Counted from the stretch's first letter, positions 1 through 9,060 are shown. The stretch: 64,000 nt of DNA from Pseudomonas xantholysinigenes (GCF_014268885.2 NZ_CP077095.1:5517001-5581000), one strand, 5' to 3'. Made by a program: numbers and translations. Notes: generated by a model not told the origin, from the letters alone.

Positions 1-614
1 CCGAGGTGGAAGCGCACGCCCAGCCCTTCCAGGCCAGCCTGCACCGCAGCGGCAGCGGCGGGATGCAGCAAGGTCGGCATGACTTGCTCGCAAGGAGCCA
101 CCACCTCGCACTGCAGGCCACCCAGGGTCAGATCATTGGCGAACTCACAGCCGATCAGGCCGGCACCAAGGATCAGCACCCGCTGCTTGCCGGTGGCCGC
201 TGCGCGGAAACGGGCGTAGTCCTCGAGGTCGTTGATCGGGAAGACCAGCTCGCTCGCATCGCCTTCGATCGGCACCTGCACGGTCTGTGCGCCCCAAGCC
301 AGCACCAGGTCGCGGTACTCGACCGCTTCCTCACCAATCCACAGGCGTTTGTGGCCCGGATCGATGCCGCTGATGCGGGTATGGGTGCGGATCTCGGCCT
401 TGAGCTGCTCGGCCATGGCTCCCGGCTCGGCCATGCACAGGCCATCGGCGTCCTTCTGCTTGGCAAAACCGGTGGACAGCATGGGCTTGGAATACGAGCG
501 ACCATCGTCGGCGGTGATCAACAGCAGCGGCGTATCGCCATCGAGCTTGCGAAATTCCCGCGCCAGGTTGTAACCGGCCAGGCCGGTGCCAATGATCACC
601 ACAGGGGACGTCAT
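1..614 (-). CDS. alkT: Rubredoxin reductase, N-terminal part (cut by window edge)
   Basis: This FAD- and NADH-dependent reductase passes electrons to rubredoxin in the cytoplasm. The window holds about the first 204 residues; the C-terminus lies beyond position 1. A dinucleotide motif GTGLAG stands at residues 9-14 and a second, GAGLIG, near residue 150, as expected for the FAD and NAD(P)H sites of the pyridine nucleotide-disulfide reductase fold. The ATG at 614 was chosen because AAGGA lies 9 bases upstream; an in-frame ATG at 623 would add three residues but has no spacing for that site. It follows the rubredoxin gene by 35 bases on the same strand, so the two form an electron-transfer pair. 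The symbol alkT/rubB rests on the pairing and on similarity recalled from P. putida. Confidence 0.88.
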   Translation of the reverse strand, partial: MTSPVVIIGTGLAGYNLAREFRKLDGDTPLLLITADDGRSYSKPMLSTGFAKQKDADGLCMAEPGAMAEQLKAEIRTHTRISGIDPGHKRLWIGEEAVEYRDLVLAWGAQTVQVPIEGDASELVFPINDLEDYARFRAAATGKQRVLILGAGLIGCEFANDLTLGGLQCEVVAPCEQVMPTLLHPAAAAAVQAGLEGLGVRFHL

Positions 615-649
615 GTCGTGCATTCCTTCTTCAGAACTTGGGGGTGCGA

Positions 650-817
650 TCAGCCGATGGCGATCATTTCGAAGTCGCTCTTGCCCACGCCGCAGTCAGG
701 GCACAGCCAGTCTTCCGGTACGTCTTCCCAGCGGGTGCCAGGGGCGATGCCGTCGTCCGGCCAGCCTTGGGCCTCGTCGTAGATCAGGCCGCAGACAATA
801 CATTGCCACTTTTTCAT
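650..817 (-). CDS. rubA: Rubredoxin
   Basis: A 55-residue rubredoxin, a small one-iron electron carrier of the cytoplasm. The two iron-binding pairs are plain: CIVCG near residue 6 and CPDCG near residue 39, giving the Cys4 site. The usual aromatic core residues are present (WQC near the start, Y in [10 protein letters not shown] in EDWLCPDC). The ATG at 817 begins MKKWQC, the normal rubredoxin start; the reading frame runs further upstream but through a REP element. It is followed by the reductase gene and probably shares its transcript. The pair may serve alkane hydroxylation or oxidative-stress reduction; no hydroxylase gene lies next to it, so the partner is unknown. Confidence 0.95.
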   Translation of the reverse strand: MKKWQCIVCGLIYDEAQGWPDDGIAPGTRWEDVPEDWLCPDCGVGKSDFEMIAIG

Positions 818-868
818 CGCTTCTTTTCCTCGGTACAGGCTCAGGCTTTGTGTTGTCGCTGATAGCCC

Positions 869-895
869 TTTCGCGGGCAAGCCCGCTCCCACAGG
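869..895. repeat. REP element (GTGGGAGCGGG family), single copy
   Basis: One copy of the Pseudomonas REP palindrome (CGCGGGCAAGCCCGC flanked by TCCCACAG) between the divergent rubredoxin and ubiC genes. Other copies lie throughout this window, usually as inverted pairs. Confidence 0.85.
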
Positions 896-1032
896 GGGCG
901 CGAGCCATACTCGTGAAGGGGCCACCGCGCAATTCGTGGGGGCTTTTTTACTGGCCCTGCTGGCAGGATGCAAGCAGCAAGGGCAAACATGCTAAGCTCG
1001 CCGCCTCTCTGGCCTGTCTCAAGCATACCCAC

Positions 1033-1590
1033 GTGCCGTACGAAACCCCGCAAGCAGCCGCTGTCGCGTGGCTGCCGTATCCACAGCTGGCGAACACCCT
1101 CGACCAGCCGACTCTCGACTGGCTGTTCGACGAAGGCTCCCTCACCCGCCGCCTGACCCGCCTCTCTCACGACCATTTCAGCGTCACGCCCCTGTTCGAA
1201 GGCTGGCAAGGGCTGCGTGCCGATGAATGCGCCGCTCTCGGACTGGCGCCGGGCGCGCAAGGCTGGGTGCGCGAGGTCTACCTGCGTGGCCATGGCCAGC
1301 CGTGGGTATTCGCCCGCAGCGTGGCCAGCCGCGCGGCGCTGGAGCGCGGCGGGCTGGACCTGGAAACCCTGGGCAGCCGTTCGCTGGGCGAGCTGCTGTT
1401 CTGTGACCAGGCATTCGTCCGCCACCCTATCGAGGTGTGCCGTTATCCACAGGCCTGGCTGCCCGCCGAGGCCGCCCATTCCGGGCTTTGGGGGCGGCGC
1501 TCGCGCTTTGAGCGTGATGGCCTCGACCTGCTGGTGGCCGAGGTGTTCCTGCCCACCTTGTGGCACGCGGCCAAGGAGGAGAACCGCTGA
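1033..1590 (+). CDS. ubiC: Chorismate--pyruvate lyase
   Basis: A 185-residue enzyme that splits chorismate into 4-hydroxybenzoate and pyruvate, the first committed step of ubiquinone synthesis. The family's Arg is in WVREVYLRG, the central LGELLF segment is present, and the catalytic Glu is in VAEVFLP near the C-terminus. The start is a GTG at 1033 giving [15 protein letters not shown], matching the N-terminus recalled for P. putida UbiC; the frame stays open upstream but there it runs through a REP element and rubredoxin-side sequence. The last base of its stop codon is the first base of the ubiA start, so the two are translationally coupled. One exact DnaA-box nonamer (1443-1451) lies inside the gene. 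Confidence 0.93.
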   Translation: MPYETPQAAAVAWLPYPQLANTLDQPTLDWLFDEGSLTRRLTRLSHDHFSVTPLFEGWQGLRADECAALGLAPGAQGWVREVYLRGHGQPWVFARSVASRAALERGGLDLETLGSRSLGELLFCDQAFVRHPIEVCRYPQAWLPAEAAHSGLWGRRSRFERDGLDLLVAEVFLPTLWHAAKEENR

Positions 1591-2480
1591 TGTACCTGAA
1601 CCTGCTCAAGTCGCTCAATCGCCTGCACCCCCGGGCCTGGGACTTCATCCAGCTCAGCCGCATGGACCGGCCCATCGGCATCTACCTGCTGCTGTGGCCG
1701 ACGCTGGTGGCGGTGTGGATCGCCGGCAACGGCGCACCCAGCGTGAAAAACGTGCTGATCTTCGCCCTCGGCGTGGTACTGATGCGCGCCGCCGGTTGTT
1801 GCATCAACGACTTCGCCGACCGCAAGGTCGATGGCCACGTCAAGCGCACCGCCGACCGGCCCCTGGCCAGTGGCCGGGTCAGGCCGCGCGAAGCCCTGGC
1901 CTTGTGCGCGGCGTTGGTGGGGGTGAGCTTCCTGCTGGTGCTGTGCACCAACGCCACGACCGTGTGGCTGTCGTTCGGCGCCGTGGCCCTGGCATTCTGC
2001 TACCCGTTCATGAAGCGCTATACCTACTACCCGCAGGTGGTACTGGGCGCCGCGTACTCCTGGGGCATCCCCATGGCCTTCACCGCCGCAGGCGGCGAGC
2101 TGCCGGCCAGCGCCTGGCTGCTGTACATCGCCAACCTGCTGTGGACGGTGGGCTACGACACCTACTACGCCATGGTCGATCGCGACGACGACCTGAAGAT
2201 CGGCGTGAAGTCCACGGCGATCCTGTTCGGCGAGGCCGACCGGGTCATCATCCTGACCTTGCAATTGCTGTCGCTGGGCTGCCTGCTGCTGGCCGGCAAT
2301 CGCTTCGAGCTGGGCGGCTGGTTCCACCTGGGGCTGCTGGCGGCGCTGGCGTGCTTTGCCTGGGAGTTCTGGTCGACGCGCACGCTGGACCGCGACGCCT
2401 GCTTCAAGGCGTTCCTGCACAACCATTGGGCGGGGATGCTGATCTTTATCGGCGTGGTGCTGGATTACGCGTTGCGCTGA
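1590..2480 (+). CDS. ubiA: 4-hydroxybenzoate octaprenyltransferase
   Basis: A 296-residue inner-membrane prenyltransferase that joins a polyprenyl chain to 4-hydroxybenzoate, the step after UbiC. Two Asp-rich motifs mark the family: NDFADRKVD near residue 76, and [12 protein letters not shown] near residue 190. Eight or so hydrophobic segments span the chain. AGGAGG lies 8 bases before the ATG inside the end of ubiC, and the one-base overlap TGATG couples the two genes. Length fits the family. It is followed by a pair of REP elements, with no clear T-run terminator. Confidence 0.95.
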   Translation: MYLNLLKSLNRLHPRAWDFIQLSRMDRPIGIYLLLWPTLVAVWIAGNGAPSVKNVLIFALGVVLMRAAGCCINDFADRKVDGHVKRTADRPLASGRVRPREALALCAALVGVSFLLVLCTNATTVWLSFGAVALAFCYPFMKRYTYYPQVVLGAAYSWGIPMAFTAAGGELPASAWLLYIANLLWTVGYDTYYAMVDRDDDLKIGVKSTAILFGEADRVIILTLQLLSLGCLLLAGNRFELGGWFHLGLLAALACFAWEFWSTRTLDRDACFKAFLHNHWAGMLIFIGVVLDYALR

Positions 2481-2510
2481 AGCTCATCGGCCTTGAGGCT
2501 GGCATGGCCT

Positions 2511-2585
2511 CTGTGGGAGCGGGCTTGCCCGCGAATGCGCTGGTGCTGCCACTACCGCCTTCGCGGGTGAACCCGCTCCCACAGG
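2511..2585. repeat. REP inverted pair after ubiA
   Basis: Two REP copies in opposite orientation (2511-2534 and 2560-2585), separated by about 25 bases. It lies between the convergent ends of ubiA and the COG4315-type gene, where it can act as a bidirectional stem-loop. Confidence 0.85.
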
Positions 2586-2599
2586 CTTGGTGCCTACGG

Positions 2600-2971
2600 C
2601 TAAGGCTTGGCCACGTGCCAGACGTCCTTCATGCCATCGCCGGTGGTCTCCCCGGCCTTCTTGTCCTTGACGAAGGTGTACAGCGGCTTGCCGTCGTAGG
2701 CCCATTGCATCGAACCATCGTCGCGGGTGACATGGGTCCATTTGTCCTTCGGTGCCTCGTCGTCCTTCTTGACCATCAGCGGTGGCCAGTTCTTGGCGCA
2801 CTCGCCGTTGCACATGGACTTGCCACCGGCGTCCTTGTCGAAGGTGTACAGGGTCATGCCGTCGTGATCGACCCACATGCCATCTTTTTCCATGGCGTGA
2901 TGAGCCGACGCCACCCCCGGCACTGCCAGCGCAGCGCAAAGGGCCATCCAGCTCAGCGTATGTCGTGTCAT
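2600..2971 (-). CDS. Secreted COG4315-family repeat protein
   Basis: A 123-residue exported protein. A signal peptide (MTRHTLSWMALCAALAVPGVASA) ends near residue 23. The mature part contains two copies of the family repeat: DGMTLYTFDKD followed by SMCNGECAKNWPPL, and DGKPLYTFVKDKKAG. This is the PF03640-type fold, of unknown biochemical role, found in the periplasm or outer membrane. The two Cys of MCNGEC could form a disulfide. The start MTRHT (2971) is preferred over an in-frame ATG at 2983 because GGTGA lies 6 bases before it. The gene stands alone, convergent with ubiA and divergent from phoB. Confidence 0.85.
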   Translation of the reverse strand: MTRHTLSWMALCAALAVPGVASAHHAMEKDGMWVDHDGMTLYTFDKDAGGKSMCNGECAKNWPPLMVKKDDEAPKDKWTHVTRDDGSMQWAYDGKPLYTFVKDKKAGETTGDGMKDVWHVAKP

Positions 2972-3073
2972 TGGAATCACCATTGTTTCGGGAGTGGAAG
3001 AGTTCGCAGTGCCGCCGCGGCGGCCCTTTGTAGCCTAGTCCAGACACGCAATGTCGCCAGAGTCGCCCATGAC

Positions 3074-3091
3074 CTGTCACACAGCTGCAAT
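3074..3091 (+). promoter_or_regulatory. Pho box before phoB
   Basis: Two 7-mers, CTGTCAC and CTGCAAT, separated by four bases, match the Pho-box layout (consensus CTGTCAT, 11-base period). A possible -10 (TTATCTAAT, 3099-3107) lies just downstream. This would place phoB under its own control, as is known for phoB. The second half is a weaker match than those before pstC and pstS. Confidence 0.7.
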
Positions 3092-3145
3092 AATTCCGTT
3101 ATCTAATGCGGGCCAAGACATCGTTCCTGGGAGAGGTAATTGAGC

Positions 3146-3835
3146 ATGGTTGGCAGAAACATTCTGATCGTCGACGACGAAGCGCCTATCCGCGAGATGA
3201 TCGCCGTTGCATTGGAAATGGCTGGCTATGACTGCCTCGAGGCCGAGAACTCGCAACAGGCCCACGCCATCATCGTCGACCGCAAGCCGGACCTGATCCT
3301 GCTCGACTGGATGCTGCCGGGCACCTCGGGCATCGAGCTGGCCCGGCGCCTCAAGCGCGACGAGCTGACCGGCGACATCCCGATCATCATGCTCACCGCC
3401 AAGGGCGAAGAGGACAACAAGATCCAGGGCCTGGAAGTCGGTGCCGACGACTACATCACCAAGCCGTTCTCGCCCCGCGAACTGGTCGCGCGCCTGAAGG
3501 CCGTGCTGCGCCGCACCGGCCCGAGCGACAGCGAAGCACCGATCGAAGTCGGCGGCCTGCTGCTCGACCCGATCAGCCACCGCGTGACCATCGACGGCAA
3601 GCCTGCCGAAATGGGCCCCACCGAATATCGCCTGCTGCAGTTCTTCATGACCCACCAGGAGCGTGCCTACACCCGTGGGCAACTGCTCGACCAGGTCTGG
3701 GGCGGCAACGTCTACGTCGAGGAACGCACCGTCGACGTGCACATCCGGCGCCTGCGCAAGGCGCTGGGTGAAGCCTACGAAAATCTGGTACAAACCGTCC
3801 GCGGCACCGGCTATCGCTTCTCGACCAAGAGCTAG
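3146..3835 (+). CDS. phoB: Phosphate regulon response regulator PhoB
   Basis: A 229-residue OmpR-type response regulator. The receiver domain (residues 1-120) has acidic residues in IVDDE, the phosphoacceptor Asp in LLDWMLPG near residue 54, Thr in MLTAKG and Lys in ITKPFSPRE. The C-terminal winged helix ends [12 protein letters not shown]. Phosphorylated by PhoR when phosphate is low, it activates the pst genes and others through Pho boxes. The ATG at 3146 is preceded by GGGAGAGG at good spacing; a TTG two codons earlier is the only upstream choice. The phoR gene follows after 128 bases filled by an inverted repeat. Confidence 0.97.
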   Translation: MVGRNILIVDDEAPIREMIAVALEMAGYDCLEAENSQQAHAIIVDRKPDLILLDWMLPGTSGIELARRLKRDELTGDIPIIMLTAKGEEDNKIQGLEVGADDYITKPFSPRELVARLKAVLRRTGPSDSEAPIEVGGLLLDPISHRVTIDGKPAEMGPTEYRLLQFFMTHQERAYTRGQLLDQVWGGNVYVEERTVDVHIRRLRKALGEAYENLVQTVRGTGYRFSTKS

Positions 3836-3838
3836 CCC

Positions 3839-3946
3839 CAAGCTGCAAGCTGCAAGTAAAAGCTCGTAGCGTCAGGCTCGCCAAAGGACTATCAGCACCA
3901 CCGATCCGCTTCTACTTGCAGCTTGAAGCTTGCAACTTGCAGCTGG
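3839..3946. repeat. AGCTGCAAG-type inverted repeat between phoB and phoR
   Basis: The left arm, AGCTGCAAGCTGCAAGTA, pairs with a right arm at about 3914-3946 built of CTTGCAGCTTGAAGC units. The arms are separated by about 55 unrelated bases. The same family occurs in three other intra-operon gaps of this window (phoU/pstB, pstB/pstA, pycB/pycA). It differs from the common REP sequence. Confidence 0.8.
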
Positions 3947-3963
3947 ACCCGAAGGATCCGTAA

Positions 3964-5271
3964 TTGAACCAGAACTGGCACGCGACCCTGATTCGCCACC
4001 TGCTGCTGCTGATCACCGCCTGCCTGATCGGTGGGCTGGTCAGCGGCTACTACGGCTGGTGCCTGGCCATCGGCCTGGCGCTCTACCTGGCCTGGACGCT
4101 GAAGCAACTGCTGCGCCTACATGACTGGCTGCGCAATCACCAGCCCGATGAAGCCCCGCCCGATGGCTACGGCCTGTGGGGCGAAGTGTTCGACAGCATC
4201 TACCACCTGCAGCGCCGCGACCAGCGTGTGCGCGGCCGCCTGCAGGCGGTGATCGACCGGGTCCAGGAGTCCACCGCAGCGCTGCGCGACGCGGTGATCA
4301 TGCTCGACAGCGACGGCAACCTGGAATGGTGGAACCGCGCCGCCGAGACCCTGCTGGGCTTCAAGACGCCGCAGGACGGCGGCCAGCCGGTGACCAACCT
4401 GGTGCGCCACCCTCGGTTCAAGGAGTACTTCGAGTCGGAGAACTACGCCGAGCCGCTGGAGATCCCCTCGCCGATCAACGACCGCCTGCGCGTGCAACTG
4501 CACCTGACCCGCTACGGCAACAACGAGCACCTGATGCTGGTGCGCGATGTCACCCGCATCCACCAGCTCGAGCAGATGCGCAAGGACTTCGTCGCCAACG
4601 TTTCCCACGAGCTGCGCACACCGCTGACGGTGATCACCGGCTACTTGGAAACCCTGCTGGACAACGTCGAGGACGTGAACCCGCGTTGGGGCCGCGCCCT
4701 GCAACAGATGAGCGCGCAAGGTTCACGCATGCAGACCCTGCTCAACGACCTGTTGCTGCTGGCCAAGCTCGAGGCCACCGACTACCCGTCGGACAACCAG
4801 CCGGTGCTGGTCGACACCTTGCTCGGCGCCATCAAGAACGACGCCCAGGCCCTGTCCGGCCCGCGCAACCAGCGCATCACCCTGGAGGCCGCGCCCGGCA
4901 TACGCCTGAAGGGCAGCGAATCGGAGCTGCGCAGCGCGTTTTCCAACCTGGTGTTCAACGCGGTCAAATACACCCAGGACGAGGGCAACATTCGCATCCG
5001 CTGGTGGGCCGACGAACAGGGCGCGCACTTGAGCGTGCAGGACTCGGGGGTGGGCATCGATGCCAAGCACCTGCCGCGTCTCACCGAACGCTTCTACCGG
5101 GTCGACTCCAGCCGCGCCTCCAACACCGGCGGTACCGGGCTCGGCCTGGCAATCGTCAAGCACGTGCTGATGCGCCATCGCGGGCGCCTGGAGATCAGCA
5201 GCGTGCCGGGGCATGGCAGCACCTTCACCTGTCATTTTGCCCCGGCACAATTGGCGGCGAACAAGGGCTGA
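3964..5271 (+). CDS. phoR: Phosphate regulon sensor kinase PhoR
   Basis: A 435-residue membrane sensor histidine kinase. Two hydrophobic segments near residues 8-45 anchor it with almost no periplasmic loop, as in PhoR. A charged linker and a PAS domain (about 95-200) follow. The HisKA box is VANVSHELRTPLTVITG, with the phosphorylated His, near residue 213. The ATPase domain shows the N box (FSNLVFNAVKYT), DSGVGI and GGTGLGLAIVKH. PhoR senses the state of the PstSCAB-PhoU complex rather than phosphate itself (family knowledge). The start is a TTG at 3964, with AAGGA upstream; no ATG or GTG fits better. A perfect hairpin terminator follows. Confidence 0.96.
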   Translation: MNQNWHATLIRHLLLLITACLIGGLVSGYYGWCLAIGLALYLAWTLKQLLRLHDWLRNHQPDEAPPDGYGLWGEVFDSIYHLQRRDQRVRGRLQAVIDRVQESTAALRDAVIMLDSDGNLEWWNRAAETLLGFKTPQDGGQPVTNLVRHPRFKEYFESENYAEPLEIPSPINDRLRVQLHLTRYGNNEHLMLVRDVTRIHQLEQMRKDFVANVSHELRTPLTVITGYLETLLDNVEDVNPRWGRALQQMSAQGSRMQTLLNDLLLLAKLEATDYPSDNQPVLVDTLLGAIKNDAQALSGPRNQRITLEAAPGIRLKGSESELRSAFSNLVFNAVKYTQDEGNIRIRWWADEQGAHLSVQDSGVGIDAKHLPRLTERFYRVDSSRASNTGGTGLGLAIVKHVLMRHRGRLEISSVPGHGSTFTCHFAPAQLAANKG

Positions 5272-5333
5272 AACCCAGGGGCTGCTGTGCAGCCCTTTGC
5301 TTTTACGGCCTCAGCCGCTACATTGGATCCCCT

Positions 5334-5360
5334 GTGCCAGCCATCGCTGGCACTTTTTTT
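5334..5360 (+). terminator. Intrinsic terminator after phoR
   Basis: An 8-bp perfect stem (GTGCCAGC / GCTGGCAC) with a CATC loop is followed by seven T. It ends the phoBR transcript and separates it from the CNNM-family gene. Confidence 0.9.
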
Positions 5361-5398
5361 CTCCCATTCTCAAAGACGGACCCCGTAAAAACCCCATC

Positions 5399-6739
5399 AT
5401 GGACCCTTCCCCTGGTATCAGCCTCACCTCGTTGTTCGCCGATTTCGGCATGATTCTCTTTGCCTTGTTCCTGGTGCTGCTCAACGGCTTCTTCGTTGCC
5501 GCCGAGTTCGCCATGGTCAAGCTGCGCGCCACCCGCGTCGAGTCCATCGCCGAGCTGCATGGCTGGCGCGGCAGCATCCTGCGCAAGGTGCACAACCAGC
5601 TCGACGCCTATCTCTCGGCCTGCCAGCTGGGCATCACCCTCGCCTCGCTGGGCCTGGGCTGGGTTGGCGAGCCAGCGTTCGCCCACCTGCTCGAGCCGCT
5701 GCTGGCCTATTTCGGCGTCGACACCCCCGAGCTGATCAAGGCCATCTCGTTCTTCGTCGCCTTCTTCGTGATTTCCTACTTGCACATCGTGGTCGGCGAG
5801 CTGGCGCCCAAGTCCTGGGCGATCCGCAAACCCGAGCTGCTGTCGCTGTGGACCGCCGTGCCGCTGTACCTGTTCTACTGGGCGATGTACCCGGCGATCT
5901 ACCTGCTCAACGCCAGCGCCAACACCATCCTGCGCATCGCCGGGCAAGGTGAACCGGGCCCGCACCATGAGCACCACTACAGCCGCGAGGAGCTCAAGCT
6001 GATCCTGCACTCCAGTCGCGGCCAAGATCCGAGCGACCAGGGCATGCGCGTGCTGGCCTCGGCGGTGGAAATGGGCGAGCTGGAAGTGGTCGACTGGGCC
6101 AACTCGCGCGAGGACATGGTCAGCATCGATGCCCGCGCGCCGCTCAAGGAAATCCTCGCGCTGCTGCGCCGGCACAAGTTCAGCCGCTACCCGGTGTACG
6201 ACGCCGAGCGCGAGGAATTCACCGGCCTGCTGCACATCAAGGACTTGCTGCTGGAGCTGGCCGAGCTGGATCACTTGCCCGAGACCATCGACCTCGAAGA
6301 CCTGGCCCGCCCGCTGGAGCGTGTTTCCCGGCACATGCCGCTGTCCCAGCTGCTGGAGCAGTTCCGCAAGGGTGGCGCGCACTTCGTGCTGGTCGAGGAA
6401 GCCGACGGCAAGGTCATCGGCTACCTGACCATGGAAGACGTGCTGGAAGTCCTGGTCGGCGACATCCAGGACGAACACCGCAAGACCGAGCGCGGCATCC
6501 TCGCCTACCAGCCCGGCAAGCTGCTGGTGCGGGGCGATACGCCGCTGTTCAAGGTCGAGCGCCTGCTGGGCATCGACCTCGACCACATCGAGGCGGAGAC
6601 CCTCGCCGGGTTGATCTACGAGACCCTCAAGCGGGTGCCCGAGGAAGAGGAAGTGCTGGAGGTCGAAGGCCTGCGCATCATCATCAAGAAGATGAAAGGG
6701 CCGAAGATCGTGCTGGCCAAGGTGCTCAAGCTCGATTGA
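5399..6739 (+). CDS. CNNM/CorC-family membrane protein with CBS domains
   Basis: A 446-residue inner-membrane protein of the hemolysin C/CNNM family, linked in other bacteria to magnesium or cobalt export. The N-terminal DUF21 domain (about 1-190) has four hydrophobic segments, including ILFALFLVLLNGFFVAAEFA, with the family's AEFAMVKLR and ELAPKSWAI segments. Two CBS motifs follow (about 200-335; FSRYPVYD and VIGYLTMEDVLEVLVG). The C-terminal CorC_HlyC domain ends the chain (about 350-430). The ATG at 5399 gives MDPSPG; its ribosome site is weak, but the first transmembrane segment begins soon after. The gene stands alone after the phoR terminator. Transport substrate is not shown by the sequence. 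Confidence 0.88.
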   Translation: MDPSPGISLTSLFADFGMILFALFLVLLNGFFVAAEFAMVKLRATRVESIAELHGWRGSILRKVHNQLDAYLSACQLGITLASLGLGWVGEPAFAHLLEPLLAYFGVDTPELIKAISFFVAFFVISYLHIVVGELAPKSWAIRKPELLSLWTAVPLYLFYWAMYPAIYLLNASANTILRIAGQGEPGPHHEHHYSREELKLILHSSRGQDPSDQGMRVLASAVEMGELEVVDWANSREDMVSIDARAPLKEILALLRRHKFSRYPVYDAEREEFTGLLHIKDLLLELAELDHLPETIDLEDLARPLERVSRHMPLSQLLEQFRKGGAHFVLVEEADGKVIGYLTMEDVLEVLVGDIQDEHRKTERGILAYQPGKLLVRGDTPLFKVERLLGIDLDHIEAETLAGLIYETLKRVPEEEEVLEVEGLRIIIKKMKGPKIVLAKVLKLD

Positions 6740-6764
6740 TATCCCTGGGGCTGCTTTGCAGCCG

Positions 6765-6830
6765 TTCGCGGCACAAGGCCGCTCCTACAGTAGATCGCAT
6801 TCCCCTGTAGGAGCGGCCTTGTGCCGCGAA
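6765..6830. repeat. Second REP family (GTAGGAGCGGCC), perfect inverted pair
   Basis: A perfect 26-bp inverted repeat (6765-6790 and 6805-6830), with arms of the form TTCGCGGCACAAGGCCGCTC and so on, with a 14-base spacer. A related pair lies at 16287-16403. It sits between convergent gene ends and may terminate both. Confidence 0.85.
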
Positions 6831-6845
6831 CGGGCCGCAAAAGCC

Positions 6846-7745
6846 TCAAGGGTTGCCGGCAGTGAAATCCGGCAACCCACCAATCGGCCGGTCGAACTGA
6901 TACGGGATCGACTCCAGCGCCAGCCCCACATTGCGCTGCACCACGAAATGCAGGTGCGGCCCGCTGCTGTTGCCGGTATTGCCCGACTTGGCCAGCGCCT
7001 GCCCCTGGACCACCCGTTGCCCCTCGCCCACCACCACCGACCCGCGCATCAGGTGCAGGTACACACCCATGGTGCCGTCAGGGTGCAGGATCCTCACGAA
7101 ATTACCCGACGGGTTGGTGCCACGCCCGCTCTGGTTGTTCTCGATCTTCACCACCACCCCGCCGCGGGCGGCAATGATCGGTGTGCCCTCGGGCATGGCG
7201 ATGTCCATGGCATAGCGGCCCTTTGGCCCGAAGTGGCTGAAACGGCCATTGGGCCCCTGGCTCAGGCGAAACGGCCCGCCCTTCCACGGAAACGGGTAGC
7301 GGTAGCCCTGCGGGCGCTGGCCCGGATCGCCCATGGCATAACGGAACTTGGTGTCGTACTTCAGCCGGGCCCCCTGGCGGGTCTGCACCACACTGAGCAC
7401 CTGGGTCGAACGCGCGGGCACCAGGCGTCGTACGATACGTGGCGCATTGCCGCCCTGGGCGTTGGCCAGGCGCTCGATCCGCAGTTCCACCTCCATCGCC
7501 ACGAACAGCTCGTTACGCGCGACAAAGCGCACGCCGCCGGCAAATGCTTCAGTTTGCAGGCGAACCTGGCCGTCTAGGCGCTCGACCATCGGCTCGCGAA
7601 ACACGAAGGCCTTGGCGCCGGGGCTGGGGCGGTCGGAATAGGAAACCACGCCAAAATTGTCGGTGGTCTTGTAGATGGTCATGCCCAGGCTCGACGCCGA
7701 GGCCGTGAGCAAGGCACAGAACAGCAGCAGGCGGGCGGGCGGCAT
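6846..7745 (-). CDS. M23 family peptidase (LytM domain), exported
   Basis: A 299-residue exported protein. A short signal peptide (about residues 1-20) precedes an N-terminal beta-rich region (about 25-150) of unknown role. A peptidase M23 domain follows (about 180-285), with the first-ligand region GRYAMDIAMPEGTP and the HLHF motif carrying the second zinc His pair; GNTGNSSGPHLHF is typical. In the first motif the usual HxGxD is not visible: the Asp is there, but Tyr or Ala stands where His is common, so the nearest His (SHFGPKG) may serve or activity may be reduced. It likely acts on peptidoglycan in the periplasm. It lies downstream of the response regulator gene on the same strand, separated by REP sequence. 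Confidence 0.82.
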   Translation of the reverse strand: MPPARLLLFCALLTASASSLGMTIYKTTDNFGVVSYSDRPSPGAKAFVFREPMVERLDGQVRLQTEAFAGGVRFVARNELFVAMEVELRIERLANAQGGNAPRIVRRLVPARSTQVLSVVQTRQGARLKYDTKFRYAMGDPGQRPQGYRYPFPWKGGPFRLSQGPNGRFSHFGPKGRYAMDIAMPEGTPIIAARGGVVVKIENNQSGRGTNPSGNFVRILHPDGTMGVYLHLMRGSVVVGEGQRVVQGQALAKSGNTGNSSGPHLHFVVQRNVGLALESIPYQFDRPIGGLPDFTAGNP

Positions 7746-7855
7746 GATGGTGGCTTTTTGACAGTTGTGTTCTGTCGAAGCCTAGCAGCCCGAATAAAGA
7801 CAAGTTGTGACAGTTGGTCGGAAGTTTCAGAGGATCAAGCAGAGAGCATTGATCC

Positions 7856-7957
7856 CTGTGGGAGCGGGCTTGTCGGACCACCGCACCGCCGCGAAGCAAG
7901 CGACGCGGTGTCTGGCACCGGCTACGCAGGTGTTCGCGGCTGAAGCCGCTCCCACAG
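7856..7957. repeat. Composite REP element
   Basis: A degenerate REP arm (7856-7875), a central block (CGAAGCAAGCGACGCGG..CTGGCACCGGC), and a REP arm ending GAAGCCGCTCCCACAG. The central block recurs almost base for base at 59879-59944 and, inverted, at about 44910-44955, so this is a larger mobile or amplified unit than a simple REP pair. Confidence 0.75.
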
Positions 7958-8035
7958 CGACCGCGCTAGCTTTAGCAGTTGAGCAAGACAGTTGCTCCCA
8001 CAGGGTTCACGCCCACCTACCCAATCCAGGGGCCA

Positions 8036-8944
8036 TCAGGCCCCGGGCGTGAAGTGCTTCTGCGCGGTGCCGCGGGCGATCAGCCGCGACAGGTAGTCGA
8101 GCTTCTGCGCATCCTGGTCGACGAACTTGAAGGTCAGTTGCAACCAGTCGCTCTCGGGCTTGGGCTCCAATGCCGCAATGGCGTGCAGGTAGCCGTTCAG
8201 CCGCGCAGTCTCGGCGTTCTCGCCCTGCTCCAGGTCAAGCACCGCGCCTTCGAGCACCTGCGGCAGGTTAGCGCTGCGACGCACCACCAGCAGCGCCTCT
8301 TTGAGGCTCAGGGCCTTGATCACGCACGGCTGGGTGCCGCTGGCCAGGCGCAACTGGCCTTGGCCACGGCCGCTCGGCGCCGAGGCGGCGGCGGCCCTGG
8401 GCGTCGGTGCGTTGATCAGCGGCTTGGTCGCAGGCGCGGCGGCCACGGCTGGGGCTGCAACCTTGGCGGCGTCCGGACGGCCGCCGGTCAGGGCACTCAG
8501 CGAGTCGTTGGCGAACGCCGAGTTGACCCGGGCCGGAGCGCTGGCCACCAGGCTGTCGAGCTTGCCGATCTTGGTCAGGGATTTCTTTACCTTGGTCAGC
8601 AGCTGCTCGTTGGTGAACGGCTTGCCGACAAAGTCGGAGACGCCGGCCTGAATGGCCTGGATCACGTTCTCCTTGTCACCACGGCTAGTCACCATGATGA
8701 ACTGCATGGTCTTCATCTCTTCCTGCTGGCGGCACCAGGTCAGCAGTTCGAGGCCGGACATTTCCGGCATCTCCCAGTCGCACAGGACCAGGTCGAAACG
8801 TTCCTTGCTCAGCATGGCCATGGCTTTGCGGCCGTTGACCGCATCCTCGATCACCATGCCCGGGAAGGCATTGCGCAGGCACTTCCTCACCAGGTCGCGG
8901 ATGAACGGGGCGTCATCCACAACCAGTACATTGACTTTACTCAT
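8036..8944 (-). CDS. CheY-type response regulator with C-terminal extension
   Basis: A 302-residue protein. Residues 1-125 form a receiver domain: VVDDAPF, phosphoacceptor Asp in LCDWEMPEMSG, Thr or Ser in MVTSRG, and Lys in FVGKPF. Next is an Ala/Pro-rich linker (about 140-215). A C-terminal domain follows (about 220-300), ending FKFVDQDAQKLDYLSRLIAR, which resembles the end of PilZ domains; that match is my inference. GAGGAG before the ATG at 8944 supports the start. The gene lies about 160 bases after phoU on the same strand, beyond a terminator, so it probably has its own promoter. No chemotaxis genes are nearby, and its output is unknown. Confidence 0.8.
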   Translation of the reverse strand: MSKVNVLVVDDAPFIRDLVRKCLRNAFPGMVIEDAVNGRKAMAMLSKERFDLVLCDWEMPEMSGLELLTWCRQQEEMKTMQFIMVTSRGDKENVIQAIQAGVSDFVGKPFTNEQLLTKVKKSLTKIGKLDSLVASAPARVNSAFANDSLSALTGGRPDAAKVAAPAVAAAPATKPLINAPTPRAAAASAPSGRGQGQLRLASGTQPCVIKALSLKEALLVVRRSANLPQVLEGAVLDLEQGENAETARLNGYLHAIAALEPKPESDWLQLTFKFVDQDAQKLDYLSRLIARGTAQKHFTPGA

Positions 8945-9060
8945 CGATACTCCTCTTGAATCCCGGCTAGCATACCGCCGACTGATGGCCATTTGCCAAA
9001 CCACTGGTCACGCCGGGACTTCTCACACGGTTCGCGGGTGCCTGCTGGTGCTCGACCGCA

